A DNA stretch of 64,000 nt from Actinomycetota bacterium (GTDB taxonomy: Bacteria; Actinomycetota; Acidimicrobiia; Acidimicrobiales; Poriferisodalaceae): assembly GCA_014238065.1 (NCBI GenBank), contig JABABU010000026.1, positions 1 through 64,000 on the forward strand. The letters run 5' to 3'. Position 1 is the first letter of the stretch; each line of letters starts with the position of its first letter. Shown here piece by piece: positions 1 through 8,138 of the stretch. The notes under the pieces were generated by a model that saw nothing but the letters and a program-made list of their open reading frames with translations, had not been told where the DNA came from and did not search any database. A program made the translations under genes and the position numbers.

Positions 1-1
1 C

Positions 2-226
2 AAGGGGAATTGCTTCGAACGTCCACCGTCCGAATTCTTCCCCAGCGACGGTGTCGGGGTCGAGAAGGCCCGCAAGGTGTGCGACGGTTGTCCGGTTCAG
101 TCCAAGTGTCTGGAGTATGCGCTCCTGAACCGCATCGACCACGGCGTGTGGGGCGGCACCAGCGAACGCCAGCGCCGCCGCATCCTCAAAGCCCGCCGCA
201 TCGCAGCCCAACCCACCACCGTCTAG
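2..226 (+). CDS. WhiB-family transcriptional regulator (5' end outside window)
   Basis: The visible 74 residues are the body of a WhiB-like iron-sulfur regulator; the N-terminus lies before the window. The four cluster-binding cysteines are visible as one Cys near residue 4 (GNCFE), a CDGC pair and a fourth Cys in SKCLEYAL. The signature turn GVWGG follows, then a basic tail (ERQRRRILKARR) that in this family contacts DNA or the sigma factor. WhiB proteins hold a [4Fe-4S] cluster and act with the primary sigma factor; they are confined to Actinobacteria and their phages. The gene ends at TAG 224-226. Which WhiB subclass it is cannot be settled from the fragment. Confidence 0.93.
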   Translation, partial: KGNCFERPPSEFFPSDGVGVEKARKVCDGCPVQSKCLEYALLNRIDHGVWGGTSERQRRRILKARRIAAQPTTV

Positions 227-319
227 GCGTTCGGGGCCGGCACAGACCCACCGCTTTGACAGGACATGCCGTGGCTCCGGAACGGTGCAGGCGACACAGA
301 GCCTCTGCCCGACCACGGA

Positions 320-1126
320 TCAGCTGCTGAAGCTGAAGAAATCGATGGTGCGGCGGCTGGCACGGCGGACGTGGTCGAACCAGCCATCACTGTCGCCCGG
401 CATTGCAGTGGACATGTCGTCCATCGGAGCATCGGCTGAGGCGACGATGGCATAGACCATCCCCTCGCGTTCGACCATGGTCACCGTCTGGCCCGCGACC
501 ATGCCGGTCCAAGCTCGATCGCTGCCGATCAGGGTGAGCTGTCCACCACCCGGCACCCGGTCCCAGTCGATGCGCCCGGGCTGTTCGAACAATGAGATGT
601 CCCGCACACCATCGGTGTACATGGCGTGGGCGAGATTCCCATGGCGTCTGGCGTACACGAGTGAGAAACCCTCGAACCCGTCAGGAGCGGTGAACATCAC
701 CGACGGATCGACGGCCGGGTGCTCCTCTTCGAGGATCACGGCGCTGTGCGCTCCGACAATGCTGGCGATGTCAGGCACCACCACATTCGCCCCGCCACTG
801 GTTGCGACCGCTCCCCAGAACGCGATCGACGCTGCTGCGCTGACTGCAAGGGCACGGGTCCGCGAACGGCGGCGCGGCCGAGCGACGGGACCGAACGGGC
901 TGCGGCGGGCGATGCGGGCACCAAAGTCGTCTGACATCTCGAGCAGTGGAAGCTCACGAATGCGCTGCCGTGTGTCGTGCAACGCATGTAGTTCGGCTCG
1001 TATCCCTGCATCGGCCTCGAGTGCCTCCTCGACCTCTGCGCGCTCCTGATCACTGACCTCCCCGTCGAGGTAGGCGTTCAGCAGTTCGTATGCGTCGGTG
1101 AGTTCGGTTGCGTCGTCGCCGCTCAT
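320..1126 (-). CDS. Membrane-anchored anti-sigma factor, partner of the upstream ECF sigma factor
   Basis: A 268-residue protein with an acidic N-terminal helical region (residues about 8-65) of the type that clamps ECF sigma factors, one hydrophobic segment at about residues 91-112 (LAVSAAASIAFWGAVA), and an extracytoplasmic domain of about 150 residues. The start ATG overlaps the stop of the ECF sigma gene by 4 nt, the usual arrangement for a cognate pair. The zinc-binding HxxxCxxC of ZAS anti-sigma factors is absent, so sigma release is unlikely to use a zinc-thiol switch. RseA of mycobacterial SigE is the nearest functional comparison, but the assignment rests on context and topology. Confidence 0.8.
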   Translation of the reverse strand: MSGDDATELTDAYELLNAYLDGEVSDQERAEVEEALEADAGIRAELHALHDTRQRIRELPLLEMSDDFGARIARRSPFGPVARPRRRSRTRALAVSAAASIAFWGAVATSGGANVVVPDIASIVGAHSAVILEEEHPAVDPSVMFTAPDGFEGFSLVYARRHGNLAHAMYTDGVRDISLFEQPGRIDWDRVPGGGQLTLIGSDRAWTGMVAGQTVTMVEREGMVYAIVASADAPMDDMSTAMPGDSDGWFDHVRRASRRTIDFFSFSS

Positions 1127-1692
1127 GACGCATCACCCTCCATCTGCGGCCCGAGCAGGCCACGCAATTGCGATCGACCACGGTGGATCCGGCTGCGAAC
1201 TGTTCCGATCGGCACGTCGAGCGTGTCTGAGATCTCCTGATAGCTCAGGCCGACGACGTCGCTCAACACGACCGCCGCCCGGTACTCCTCCGGCAGCGAC
1301 ATGACAGCGCTCTGGACCTCGTCGGGGATCGATGAGTGAGCCAGCGTCTCGTCAGCGCCGGCCGACGCGGGGAGCACTCGCTCCGCGTCATCGGGGAGGA
1401 AGTCGGTAGGGCGGCGTTTCTTACGGCGGACCTCGTCAAGGAACGCGTTGGTGGTGATGCGCGACAACCAGCCCTGCATCGAGCCGGGTTGGTAGGTTCG
1501 CAGCCCTCGCTGCACCCGTACCAATACGTCTTGCACCAGATCCTCCGCATCGTGCTTGCTGCCGGTGAGGCGGTAGGCGACCGTGTAGATGAACGCCCCA
1601 TGTTCGCGGGCAACATCTTCCCAGGTCGGTACCGGACCGACATCTGCCGTGTCATTCCCAGCAATCCGGCGACGCCGGGGTCGGTCGCTCAC
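1123..1692 (-). CDS. ECF-type RNA polymerase sigma factor (SigE/RpoE-like)
   Basis: A 189-residue protein with the two-domain ECF architecture. Sigma region 2 is at about residues 30-95 (FIYTVAYRLTGSKHDAEDLVQD, then the WLSRITTNAFLDEVRR element). Region 4 is at about 130-185, with the helix-turn-helix GLSYQEISDTLDVPIGTVRS. It directs RNA polymerase to a stress regulon and is presumably held inactive by the downstream, overlapping anti-sigma gene. The leftward gene order tatA, sigma, anti-sigma resembles the mycobacterial sigE neighbourhood, which also carries a Tat gene, so an envelope-stress role is a reasonable inference. Confidence 0.93.
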   Translation of the reverse strand: MSDRPRRRRIAGNDTADVGPVPTWEDVAREHGAFIYTVAYRLTGSKHDAEDLVQDVLVRVQRGLRTYQPGSMQGWLSRITTNAFLDEVRRKKRRPTDFLPDDAERVLPASAGADETLAHSSIPDEVQSAVMSLPEEYRAAVVLSDVVGLSYQEISDTLDVPIGTVRSRIHRGRSQLRGLLGPQMEGDAS

Positions 1693-1815
1693 GAGGACCG
1701 GCCGACCACAGAGAACCGGGTCTGTTCACCGGCTTGAACGCCGGCGCGTGGCTGCCAGTTCCCGATCAACGCGCAGAGTTCCCCTACACCGTTTCGCCCA
1801 CGAGTGATGTCCAAC

Positions 1816-1974
1816 TCAGTTGGACGAAGCCGAATCGTCCTCGTCGGTGACGGCTTCCTTGAATTCCTTCTGCGCCTGACCGAGCGAACGTGCGAGCTTC
1901 GGCAGTTTCGCTCCGCCGAAGAGCACGAGCACGATGATGAGGATGACGAGTAGTTCTGTCGGACCGAGGTTCAC
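1816..1974 (-). CDS. tatA: Sec-independent protein translocase subunit TatA
   Basis: A 52-residue protein, below common ORF length cut-offs, starting at GTG 1974. It shows the full TatA plan: a short periplasmic N-terminus (MNLGPTELL), one hydrophobic helix (residues about 8-20, VILIIVLVLFG), the Phe-Gly hinge (FGGAKLPKLARSLG) and an amphipathic helix ending in the typical KEFKEAV, followed by an acidic tail. TatA oligomers form the pore for folded proteins carrying twin-arginine signals; the lipoprotein at 19157-20038 is one likely client in this window. The F-G-x-x-K-L-P motif fits TatA better than TatB. It lies about 120 nt before the ECF sigma gene on the same strand. Confidence 0.9.
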   Translation of the reverse strand: MNLGPTELLVILIIVLVLFGGAKLPKLARSLGQAQKEFKEAVTDEDDSASSN

Positions 1975-2003
1975 CGCCTCAGGTTAGCAACGAAGGTTGC
2001 TCG

Positions 2004-2300
2004 TCAGCCCGTCGCCTCGGCCGCTGCTCGACGGGCGAGTGCACGCTGACGGCGGAGACGGCGACGTTCACGCTCGCTCATCCCTCCCCAGATACCGAAC
2101 TTCTCACCGTGATCGAGCGCATATTCGAGACAGTCCTCACGAACGACGCAACCGCGACAGACCTCTTTGGCCTCCTTGGTCGAAGCACCGCGCTCGGGGA
2201 AAAAGAGATCTGGCTCGACACCGAGGCAGTTCGCGAAGTCCCACCACGTCTTTGGTTCTTCCTCGCCGACCTCAGATGTTGGCTCGCTCACTAGCGCCAT
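2004..2300 (-). CDS. WhiB-family transcriptional regulator
   Basis: A 98-residue WhiB-like protein starting at ATG 2300 (MALVSEPTSEVGEEE). The open frame extends 35 codons upstream, but that extension is basic and not family-like. The cysteines are in NCLGVEPDLFFP, CRGC and EDCLEYAL, matching the C-x(n)-C-x2-C-x5-C cluster site. The acidic N-terminus, the F-F-P-E-R-G element, the turn FGIWGG and the closing basic stretch (ERERRRLRRQR) are typical of the primary-sigma-binding WhiB group (WhiB1/WhmE-like). It is divergent from the helicase gene across a 313-nt gap. Confidence 0.95.
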   Translation of the reverse strand: MALVSEPTSEVGEEEPKTWWDFANCLGVEPDLFFPERGASTKEAKEVCRGCVVREDCLEYALDHGEKFGIWGGMSERERRRLRRQRALARRAAAEATG

Positions 2301-2613
2301 CGATTGCCTTTCCCGGCGCCGAGCGCCCACATTTCCCGCTGACTTCGAACCCTCGAATTGAGCCCCAAACCCCAGTTCCACCCGCGTGGAGCACCCTACG
2401 GCCAAATGATCACGTCGAGGTAATTACGTCGAGGAGATTGTCCCCGTTTCGAAACACTTTCGCAAGTTATTCTCAACATTAAGTTGGGGTTGAGACTTTA
2501 CACACGAACAGCGCTATGTGTCGCGCTGACAGAGAGTTACCTGTGCTTTTCAGATCGTGACTCCAGGAGCCTTGTGCCAGGATGACGTCCCATCCACGTG
2601 AGAAGCTCATGAC
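2301..2613. promoter_or_regulatory. Intergenic region between divergent whiB and helicase, with an inverted repeat
   Basis: This 313-nt gap must hold the promoters of both divergent genes. The clearest structure is a perfect 6-bp inverted repeat with an 8-nt spacer, CAGCGC (2509-2514) and GCGCTG (2523-2528), which looks like an operator half-site pair. The stretch 2420-2500 is locally AT-richer than its surroundings. No coding frame in the gap resembles a gene and I see no convincing -35/-10 pair. Confidence 0.35.
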
Positions 2614-4878
2614 ATGGCTCTTTCGGCTGGCACCGCCGGAATCACGAACGAGATGCTCGAATCGGTCATTCGCGAACTCGGTTCAGATGGTCGCCTGGTA
2701 CACGTCGAACACATCACAGCAAAGCCCGGCACCATGACGCGTGCCCGTGCTCCACTCCCGCCGGCGCTGCTCGAACGCATCGGCATCGAACAGCTGTGGA
2801 GCCATCAGGCAGAGGCCTACGATCGCGCCATCGGCGGCGAGTCCGTGACAGTGGCTTCGGGGACTGGATCCGGCAAATCACTCGTGTACCAACTGGCCAT
2901 CGCCGATGCGATCACCAAATGGCCGAGCGCGTCATCACTCGTCATCTATCCGACGAAGGCGCTCGCACAGAACCAACTCCGATCGTTCGCATCACTCGGC
3001 GTTCCCGATCTCGTCGCCGCTACCCACGATGGCGACACGCCACCAGATCGACGGCTCTGGATCCGTCGCAACGCGAACGTGGTACTTACAAATCCGGAAA
3101 TGCTCCACGTCGGGATCTTGCCGAACCACCAACGATGGTCGACGTTTCTCTCACAACTGCAGTACGTCGTCATCGACGAACTTCACGTCCTGCGGGGAAT
3201 CTTCGGCACGCACGTCGGCCATATCCTTCGTCGCCTCCGCCGAATCGCCGCCCACCACGGCGCAAAGCCGACGTTCATCTTCACCTCCGCCACCATCGGC
3301 CAACCCGAAGCGCTGGCATCAGACCTCATCGGGTCTCCCGTCGGACGCGTCGACAGCGACGCTTCCCCCCAGCCGGAACGCATCGTGGCGATGTGGTCGG
3401 GTCAAGCAGGAGATCCCGACATCACGACAACGCCGAACGTCGAAACCGCGTACCTGGCGAGCGAGTTCATCAAACGAGGCCATCGAACACTCAGCTTCTG
3501 CCGATCGCGGCAAGGCACGGAGGCCGTCACGGACCAGATCCGGGAGCGGCTACCGATCACCGATCACCACAGAGTGTGCTCGTATCGAGGCGGCTATCTT
3601 CCTGAAGAGCGAAGGGAAATCGAGGACCAGCTTTTCGACGGCGGCCTCAAGGGCGTCGTGGCCACCTCAGCCCTCGAGCTCGGCATCGACATCGGCGACC
3701 TCGACGTGGCCATTGTCAACGGTTTCCCCGGCACGATCGCATCTTTCCGCCAGCAGATAGGCCGCGTCGGCCGACGCGAACAATCATCGCTGGCTGTGCT
3801 CGTTGCAGGAGCCGATCAGCTCGATCAGTATTTCGTTCGCAACCCGGCAGAGTTGTTCACTCGTCCACCAGAGCGCGCAGTCATCAACCCCGACAACCCA
3901 TTCGTACTTCGGCCGCACCTCGCCTGCGCATCCCACGAGCTGCCCATCAGCGCCAACGAAGACCACGAGCTCTGGGGAGACGCCCTCGATGACGGGGTCC
4001 GCGACATCGCACACGTCGATCTCGTATCGATCCGCAATCGTCGCGCCGTGTGGAACGGCTCCTCATCGCCGGCGCGAGAATTCGGGCTGCGGTCAGGTGG
4101 GGGCACCGAACTTCGGATCGTGGATCGGAAACATCAACTGATCGGAACCATCGACGCGTCACGAGGGCCCTCCCAAGCCCATGTGGGAGCGAGGTACCTC
4201 CACCTCGGCCAACCATGGGAAATCGTCGAACTCGACCTCGAAGCTGGCACCGCAGTCGCTCGCCAGGACGAACGAGGAAGGATCAGGACTCATGCGCTAT
4301 CAAAGATCGGTCTCGACATCGTGGAGCAACACCAACAACGCGACCTCGGTCCATGGCAGCTGCACCACGGAATGGTCAACGTCAGTGAGCACGTCACTCG
4401 ATACCAACTGAAAGACAGGGCTGGCAAAGTCCTCGATGACCAGAAACTCGACGTCCCGCCATCGCAGCTGTTCACCACGGCATTCTGGGTGACGATCCGC
4501 CCAGACGTGATCGAGACCGCAGACGTCACAGCCACCCTTCCCGGCTCGCTGCACGCGATGGAACACGCAGCCATCGGGGTTCTACCGCTGTTCACCATCT
4601 GCGACAGGTGGGACGTCGGAGGTGTCTCGATCACGCACCATCACCAGACAGGCCTGCCGACGGTGTTCATCCATGACGGCACTCCTGGCGGTTCCGGGGT
4701 GGCACAGCTCGGATACGAGCGGAGTTTCGAACTGTTCGAGGCAACCGCCCGCATCATCGAGTCCTGCCTGTGCGACCGCGGCTGCCCGGGCTGCGTGGTC
4801 TCACCTAAATGCGGCAACGGGAACGAGCCACTCGACAAGCGCGGAGCACTGTCGTTGTTGCGCACTCTCGTCGACTGA
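2614..4878 (+). CDS. DEAD/DEAH-box helicase of the MrfA/Hrq1 type with DUF1998 zinc-binding C-terminus
   Basis: A 754-residue superfamily 2 helicase. Residues 1-60 are a short N-terminal region. The first RecA lobe carries Walker A (SGTGSGKS, about residue 88), the Walker B variant DELH and motif III (TSAT). The second lobe carries the GRVGRR motif VI near residue 390. The C-terminal 200 residues end in a four-cysteine cluster, CLCDRGCPGC followed by SPKCGNG, as in Bacillus MrfA and the DUF1998 proteins, where it binds zinc. MrfA works in RecA-independent repair of mitomycin lesions and Hrq1 in interstrand crosslink repair, so a similar DNA-repair role is inferred. It converges on the Tad locus with no gap. 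Confidence 0.9.
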   Translation: MALSAGTAGITNEMLESVIRELGSDGRLVHVEHITAKPGTMTRARAPLPPALLERIGIEQLWSHQAEAYDRAIGGESVTVASGTGSGKSLVYQLAIADAITKWPSASSLVIYPTKALAQNQLRSFASLGVPDLVAATHDGDTPPDRRLWIRRNANVVLTNPEMLHVGILPNHQRWSTFLSQLQYVVIDELHVLRGIFGTHVGHILRRLRRIAAHHGAKPTFIFTSATIGQPEALASDLIGSPVGRVDSDASPQPERIVAMWSGQAGDPDITTTPNVETAYLASEFIKRGHRTLSFCRSRQGTEAVTDQIRERLPITDHHRVCSYRGGYLPEERREIEDQLFDGGLKGVVATSALELGIDIGDLDVAIVNGFPGTIASFRQQIGRVGRREQSSLAVLVAGADQLDQYFVRNPAELFTRPPERAVINPDNPFVLRPHLACASHELPISANEDHELWGDALDDGVRDIAHVDLVSIRNRRAVWNGSSSPAREFGLRSGGGTELRIVDRKHQLIGTIDASRGPSQAHVGARYLHLGQPWEIVELDLEAGTAVARQDERGRIRTHALSKIGLDIVEQHQQRDLGPWQLHHGMVNVSEHVTRYQLKDRAGKVLDDQKLDVPPSQLFTTAFWVTIRPDVIETADVTATLPGSLHAMEHAAIGVLPLFTICDRWDVGGVSITHHHQTGLPTVFIHDGTPGGSGVAQLGYERSFELFEATARIIESCLCDRGCPGCVVSPKCGNGNEPLDKRGALSLLRTLVD

Positions 4879-5256
4879 TCAGCTCTCCACCAACATCGAT
4901 GCAGACGCCGAGATGACGAAGGACCGCGTGGCGATGCCGACAATCGGGATCCGATCGACAGGCCCGTAGCCAACGCGAACGGTGACGGTACCGCCTGGCT
5001 CGCCTCGCTCGACGACGACGACTTGTAGTCGACTGGCGTCGAGGCCATCGGCCGATGCAGCGGCCCGGCGAATCTCGCCCAGGTCCGGAGACACCGTCGC
5101 TGCTCTCACCGCCGCCCGTGCCGCGTGTGTCACGAGCAGTTCGGTGCGCCAGATGACAACAGTCTGTGCGACTACCAACACGAGGAGCAACACGAACGGC
5201 ATCAGCAACGCAAGCTCGGCCGTGGCCTGGCCGTGTTCGCCACGTCTCTTGCTCAC
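4879..5256 (-). CDS. TadE-like pseudopilin
   Basis: A 125-residue protein with a short basic leader (MSKRRGEHGQ), then ATAELALLMPFVLLLVLVV, a hydrophobic helix preceded by the Gly-Gln-Ala-Thr-Ala-Glu pattern of class III prepilin-like signals. The rest is a small extracytoplasmic domain. TadE-like proteins are minor pseudopilins of Tad/Flp type IVc pili, processed at the Gly before the helix by a prepilin peptidase not present in this window. It is the last gene of the leftward tadA-tadB-tadC-flp-tadE run and overlaps the preceding pilin-like gene by 4 nt. Confidence 0.8.
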   Translation of the reverse strand: MSKRRGEHGQATAELALLMPFVLLLVLVVAQTVVIWRTELLVTHAARAAVRAATVSPDLGEIRRAAASADGLDASRLQVVVVERGEPGGTVTVRVGYGPVDRIPIVGIATRSFVISASASMLVES

Positions 5257-5444
5257 ACCGAACCGATGAGATTGTCGAACACAGCGTCAAGAAGCGCGCT
5301 CACCTTTCCCGTGCTCGTGGCCCACGCAGTGACCAGAGCCAGGATGACGGCGACGGCACCGGTGAGCAAAGCGTATTCGGCGGTGGCCTGACCGTCCTGG
5401 CCGGGCAGTCGGGCCCGTCTGCAATTGACACACGAGCAGTACAT
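5253..5444 (-). CDS. Flp-like pilin / DUF4244-type small Tad protein
   Basis: A 63-residue protein with the processing-type motif GQDGQATAEYALL followed by a single hydrophobic helix (residues about 24-45) and a short tail. The motif matches the type IVc pilin signal (Gly before the mature end, conserved Glu at +5, Tyr at +6), which makes it the likely major Flp-type subunit. Unusually, the leader carries two cysteines (CSCVNC), not expected in a standard Flp leader, so the true start could be further in. The position between tadC and tadE supports the role. Confidence 0.75.
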   Translation of the reverse strand: MYCSCVNCRRARLPGQDGQATAEYALLTGAVAVILALVTAWATSTGKVSALLDAVFDNLIGSV

Positions 5445-5490
5445 CTGAACCTTCTTTGATCGGATTGATTCGGGGTAGTGAAGGCATCGA

Positions 5491-6027
5491 TCACGTCACG
5501 TTCGGCGACGCGACCAGCACCGGAACGATTGTGAGCAGGGCGAAAGACGGCAACATGCAAAGGACCATCGGGAACAAGATCCGGACCGAGAGACGCCGGG
5601 CTTCGGCGCTGTCACGGCTCGCACCGATCCGCCTGTAGTCGACCGCGAGGTACTCGAGTCGCCGAGCGACAGAGCCACCTTCGATGTGGCCCTGTTCCAG
5701 CACATCGAGGATGACGGCGATCGGGTCGCCGGCATCAACTTCGGCCGAAGCCAACGCGGTGGAGAACGAGACACGCTTCGAGATGGCAGCAACCACCAGG
5801 TGGAGACGACTCCTGATCGACGCCGGACCGAGACGAGCGCCGAGCGATAGTGCATCGAGAACACTCGCTCCGCATGTAATTGCCAGCGACACGATGTCGA
5901 GAAAGTCCGGAACGTCGCGAAAGTGAGACTGCTTCGCTTGCGATCGAGGCCGCGTCGGCCCGCGGCCTTCGAAGTAGTCGAACATCCCGACGAGACCAAT
6001 GAACGCGCCGAGCGCTAGTCCGGTCAT
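5491..6027 (-). CDS. TadC-like type II/IV secretion inner-membrane protein
   Basis: A 178-residue GspF/TadC-type protein. A first hydrophobic segment (residues about 3-16) is followed by a cytoplasmic helical region with the family pattern VPDFLDIVSLAITCG and the second conserved piece GGSVARRLEYLA, then a C-terminal membrane helix (about 150-172, ILFPMVLCMLPSFALLTIV). TadB and TadC form the platform that couples the TadA ATPase to pilus extrusion. It overlaps tadB by 4 nt. It is short for TadC (usually about 280-300 residues), in line with compact actinobacterial versions. Confidence 0.8.
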   Translation of the reverse strand: MTGLALGAFIGLVGMFDYFEGRGPTRPRSQAKQSHFRDVPDFLDIVSLAITCGASVLDALSLGARLGPASIRSRLHLVVAAISKRVSFSTALASAEVDAGDPIAVILDVLEQGHIEGGSVARRLEYLAVDYRRIGASRDSAEARRLSVRILFPMVLCMLPSFALLTIVPVLVASPNVT

Positions 6028-6743
6028 GCGAGGCCCGACCTTCGAATGGCATCACGCATGCCTGCCGCCCCGACAAGCGTGAGCACCGCAGCCAGCAGCA
6101 CACACATACGCCCCACTTCAGACGTCAACAGGTCGGTGATGTAGCCACGATCGACGAACCCGGCGACAGCAAGAACGGCCCACGGAGCCCCGGTGACTAC
6201 CGTGGCCGAGGCTTTCGCCTGGGCGACCTGAGTCGCGACATCTTCACGTCGGAGCCTGCGGACCCGAAGCACCACCGCGACATCGCGAAGGGGTCGCGGC
6301 GACGACATCGCTTCGGCGAGAACGACAGCAGCGATCACGATCGACCACTCTCGGCTCGGCTCTGAAGCGGCCCACGCCTTCAGCACCAGTTCTGACGGCG
6401 CACCATGTTCGAGCGCGCTGATGGCCCTGTCATACGGCCCAAGATCATCGCCCGAGACCAAATGTCGACCACGAGCCAGCGCCAGCGCCAAGTCGTGTCG
6501 CGACGACAGCGCGGCCGCGATCACATCGGCGAGTTCAGGCAGCTTCGATGAGTTCCTGGCTTGATGGCGTTCGGTCGCAACTCGGACGGTCATCGCCGTA
6601 GCGATGACGATGACCAGCGTCCAAGCCCCGACCTCAAGGCCCCCCATGAGCAGGCCCACGGCCACGGCGCCCGCTGCAGCTCGCGTCGGCATTCGGCGCG
6701 ATCCGAGCAGAACCGCGCCGGCGACCACCACCGTCGTCACCAT
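6024..6743 (-). CDS. TadB-like Tad pilus inner-membrane protein
   Basis: A 239-residue protein with N-terminal hydrophobic segments (about 3-15 and 25-52), a cytoplasmic GspF-like helical domain (LPELADVIAAALSSRHDLALAL) and C-terminal membrane helices (about 184-200 and 208-226). Gene order (tadA before, tadC after, with overlaps of 7 and 4 nt) identifies it as TadB. The domain is reduced relative to the classic 300-plus-residue TadB but keeps the T2SSF pattern. Confidence 0.78.
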   Translation of the reverse strand: MVTTVVVAGAVLLGSRRMPTRAAAGAVAVGLLMGGLEVGAWTLVIVIATAMTVRVATERHQARNSSKLPELADVIAAALSSRHDLALALARGRHLVSGDDLGPYDRAISALEHGAPSELVLKAWAASEPSREWSIVIAAVVLAEAMSSPRPLRDVAVVLRVRRLRREDVATQVAQAKASATVVTGAPWAVLAVAGFVDRGYITDLLTSEVGRMCVLLAAVLTLVGAAGMRDAIRRSGLA

Positions 6744-7825
6744 TGACCTACCTCACCCTGGACCGCCCGAAGGCCCTTGGCGCCGACCTCTCCGATCGCC
6801 GTCACGAGTCTCGAGCCGGTCGGAGTGCGTTCGAGGTGCACCACGAGATCGACGACGTCGCGCAGCTGATCCCTCACCAGTGCCGCATCGGTGGTCTCGT
6901 GAGCAGCACACAGCAGCTCCAGACGCCGCATAGCGCTTGCTGGACCATCGGCGTGAATCGTTGCCATGCTGCCTCTGTGACCGGTACCGAGTGCGTGGAC
7001 GAGATCGACCGCTTCAGCGCCACGAACCTCGCCGATCACCAACCGATCCGGCCGCATCCGTAATGCGCTTCTGAGCAGCTCCCTGATCGACGTCGCCGGA
7101 CGGCCTTCACCATCGCCTGGTTGTGCTTCGAGCCTGACGAGGTGCCGACTCGCCGGCAACTCCGCGACGTCCTCGACCACGACCAGGCGTTCGAATGACC
7201 CGCATCGATCGACCATGGCACCGAGGAGCGTGGTCTTACCGGCGCCGGTGGCGCCTGAGACGAGCACGTTCCTCCGGTCGGCCACCGCCTCGGCGATCAG
7301 CCCTGCACTCCGACCGGCCACCTCTGTCAGGTCGCTGACCGCTGTTCGGAAGCGCCGGATCGAAACGAACGGCCCTCCCACGGCCACAGGTGCGACCGCA
7401 ATGTTGACCCTGAACCCACCAGGCAGACTGAGGTCGGCCATCGGATGTCGTGAATCGACACGGCGGTTGCCGATACGAGCCAGTTGCTCGACGAGCGTCG
7501 ACACCCCATCGGCATCGAGCACGAGACCTGCCGGCGTGAGGCGACCGTGCCGCTCGACGACGACTTCACCTGGACCATCGATGAGCACGTCTGTCACATC
7601 GTCGTCGTGAAGGAGACCCTCGATCTCGCCGAGCCCACCGACTCTGCCCAGGACACGCCTGACGACTTCAGATGACTCACCCTCCGACAGCCACGGCGCG
7701 GCGTGGCCGATGGCGTCGGTGATCGACTCGATGTCGGCAGGCACCACGCTGGTCGCAACGTCGAGGTGGATCTTTGCCACCAGAGCCGGCAGCTCTATCC
7801 CGCTGGCCACACCCGGTGTGCTCAC
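6737..7825 (-). CDS. tadA: TadA/CpaF-type secretion ATPase
   Basis: A hexameric type IV secretion ATPase of about 362 residues. Walker A is GATGAGKTTLL, the Asp/His boxes include VVVEDVAELP, and Walker B is RLVIGEVRGAE; the N-terminal domain carries VTDVLIDGPGEVVVER, typical of CpaF. It powers pilus assembly from the cytoplasmic face. The frame opens at 7846, but I prefer GTG 7825, which has a GGAGG six bases upstream; the ATG at 7846 has none. It begins the leftward Tad operon. Genes for CpaB, CpaC, CpaE or the prepilin peptidase are not in the window. Confidence 0.9.
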   Translation of the reverse strand: MSTPGVASGIELPALVAKIHLDVATSVVPADIESITDAIGHAAPWLSEGESSEVVRRVLGRVGGLGEIEGLLHDDDVTDVLIDGPGEVVVERHGRLTPAGLVLDADGVSTLVEQLARIGNRRVDSRHPMADLSLPGGFRVNIAVAPVAVGGPFVSIRRFRTAVSDLTEVAGRSAGLIAEAVADRRNVLVSGATGAGKTTLLGAMVDRCGSFERLVVVEDVAELPASRHLVRLEAQPGDGEGRPATSIRELLRSALRMRPDRLVIGEVRGAEAVDLVHALGTGHRGSMATIHADGPASAMRRLELLCAAHETTDAALVRDQLRDVVDLVVHLERTPTGSRLVTAIGEVGAKGLRAVQGEVGQW

Positions 7826-8008
7826 CCTGCACCTCCACCTCATCATGAGAGGGGAAGTGGTGTAACGCTATGAACTAGGCCGCCTCGGCGCAACCGCCGA
7901 TACGAACGCTTGTCAGGCGGAACGCACCCGTCGGATTGCCTCAAGGGTCAAGAGGATGGCGATGAAGAACAAGCGTCTACGTGTCATGGATCCGTGTCTG
8001 GAGAGGAA

Positions 8009-8104
8009 TGGCGGAGGTGGACGGGAATCGAACCCGCCGGACGGGGATCACCCGTCCCACCCGCTTTGAAGGCGGGGGAGCCCACCAGGCGCTCGGACAC
8101 CTCC
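8009..8104 (-). tRNA. selC: tRNA-Sec (anticodon TCA)
   Basis: The minus strand folds as a selenocysteine tRNA. Acceptor strands are GGAGGTG (from 8104) and CACCTCC, the anticodon stem CCCGC/GCGGG holds loop CTTCAAA with anticodon TCA, there is a long variable arm (GGACGGG/CCCGTCC type), and the T-arm is GCGGG-TTCGATT-CCCGT. The discriminator G and CCA (8011-8009) are encoded. The eighth acceptor pair is T-C as read, so the extended stem is imperfect. Serine is charged by SerRS and converted by SelA, and the tRNA is delivered to UGA by SelB; both proteins are encoded at 22.7-25.8 kb. A UGA client is at 38645-39181. Confidence 0.93.
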
Positions 8105-8138
8105 CAGAACTGACACGATCAGCAGCAACTCTCGCCGA

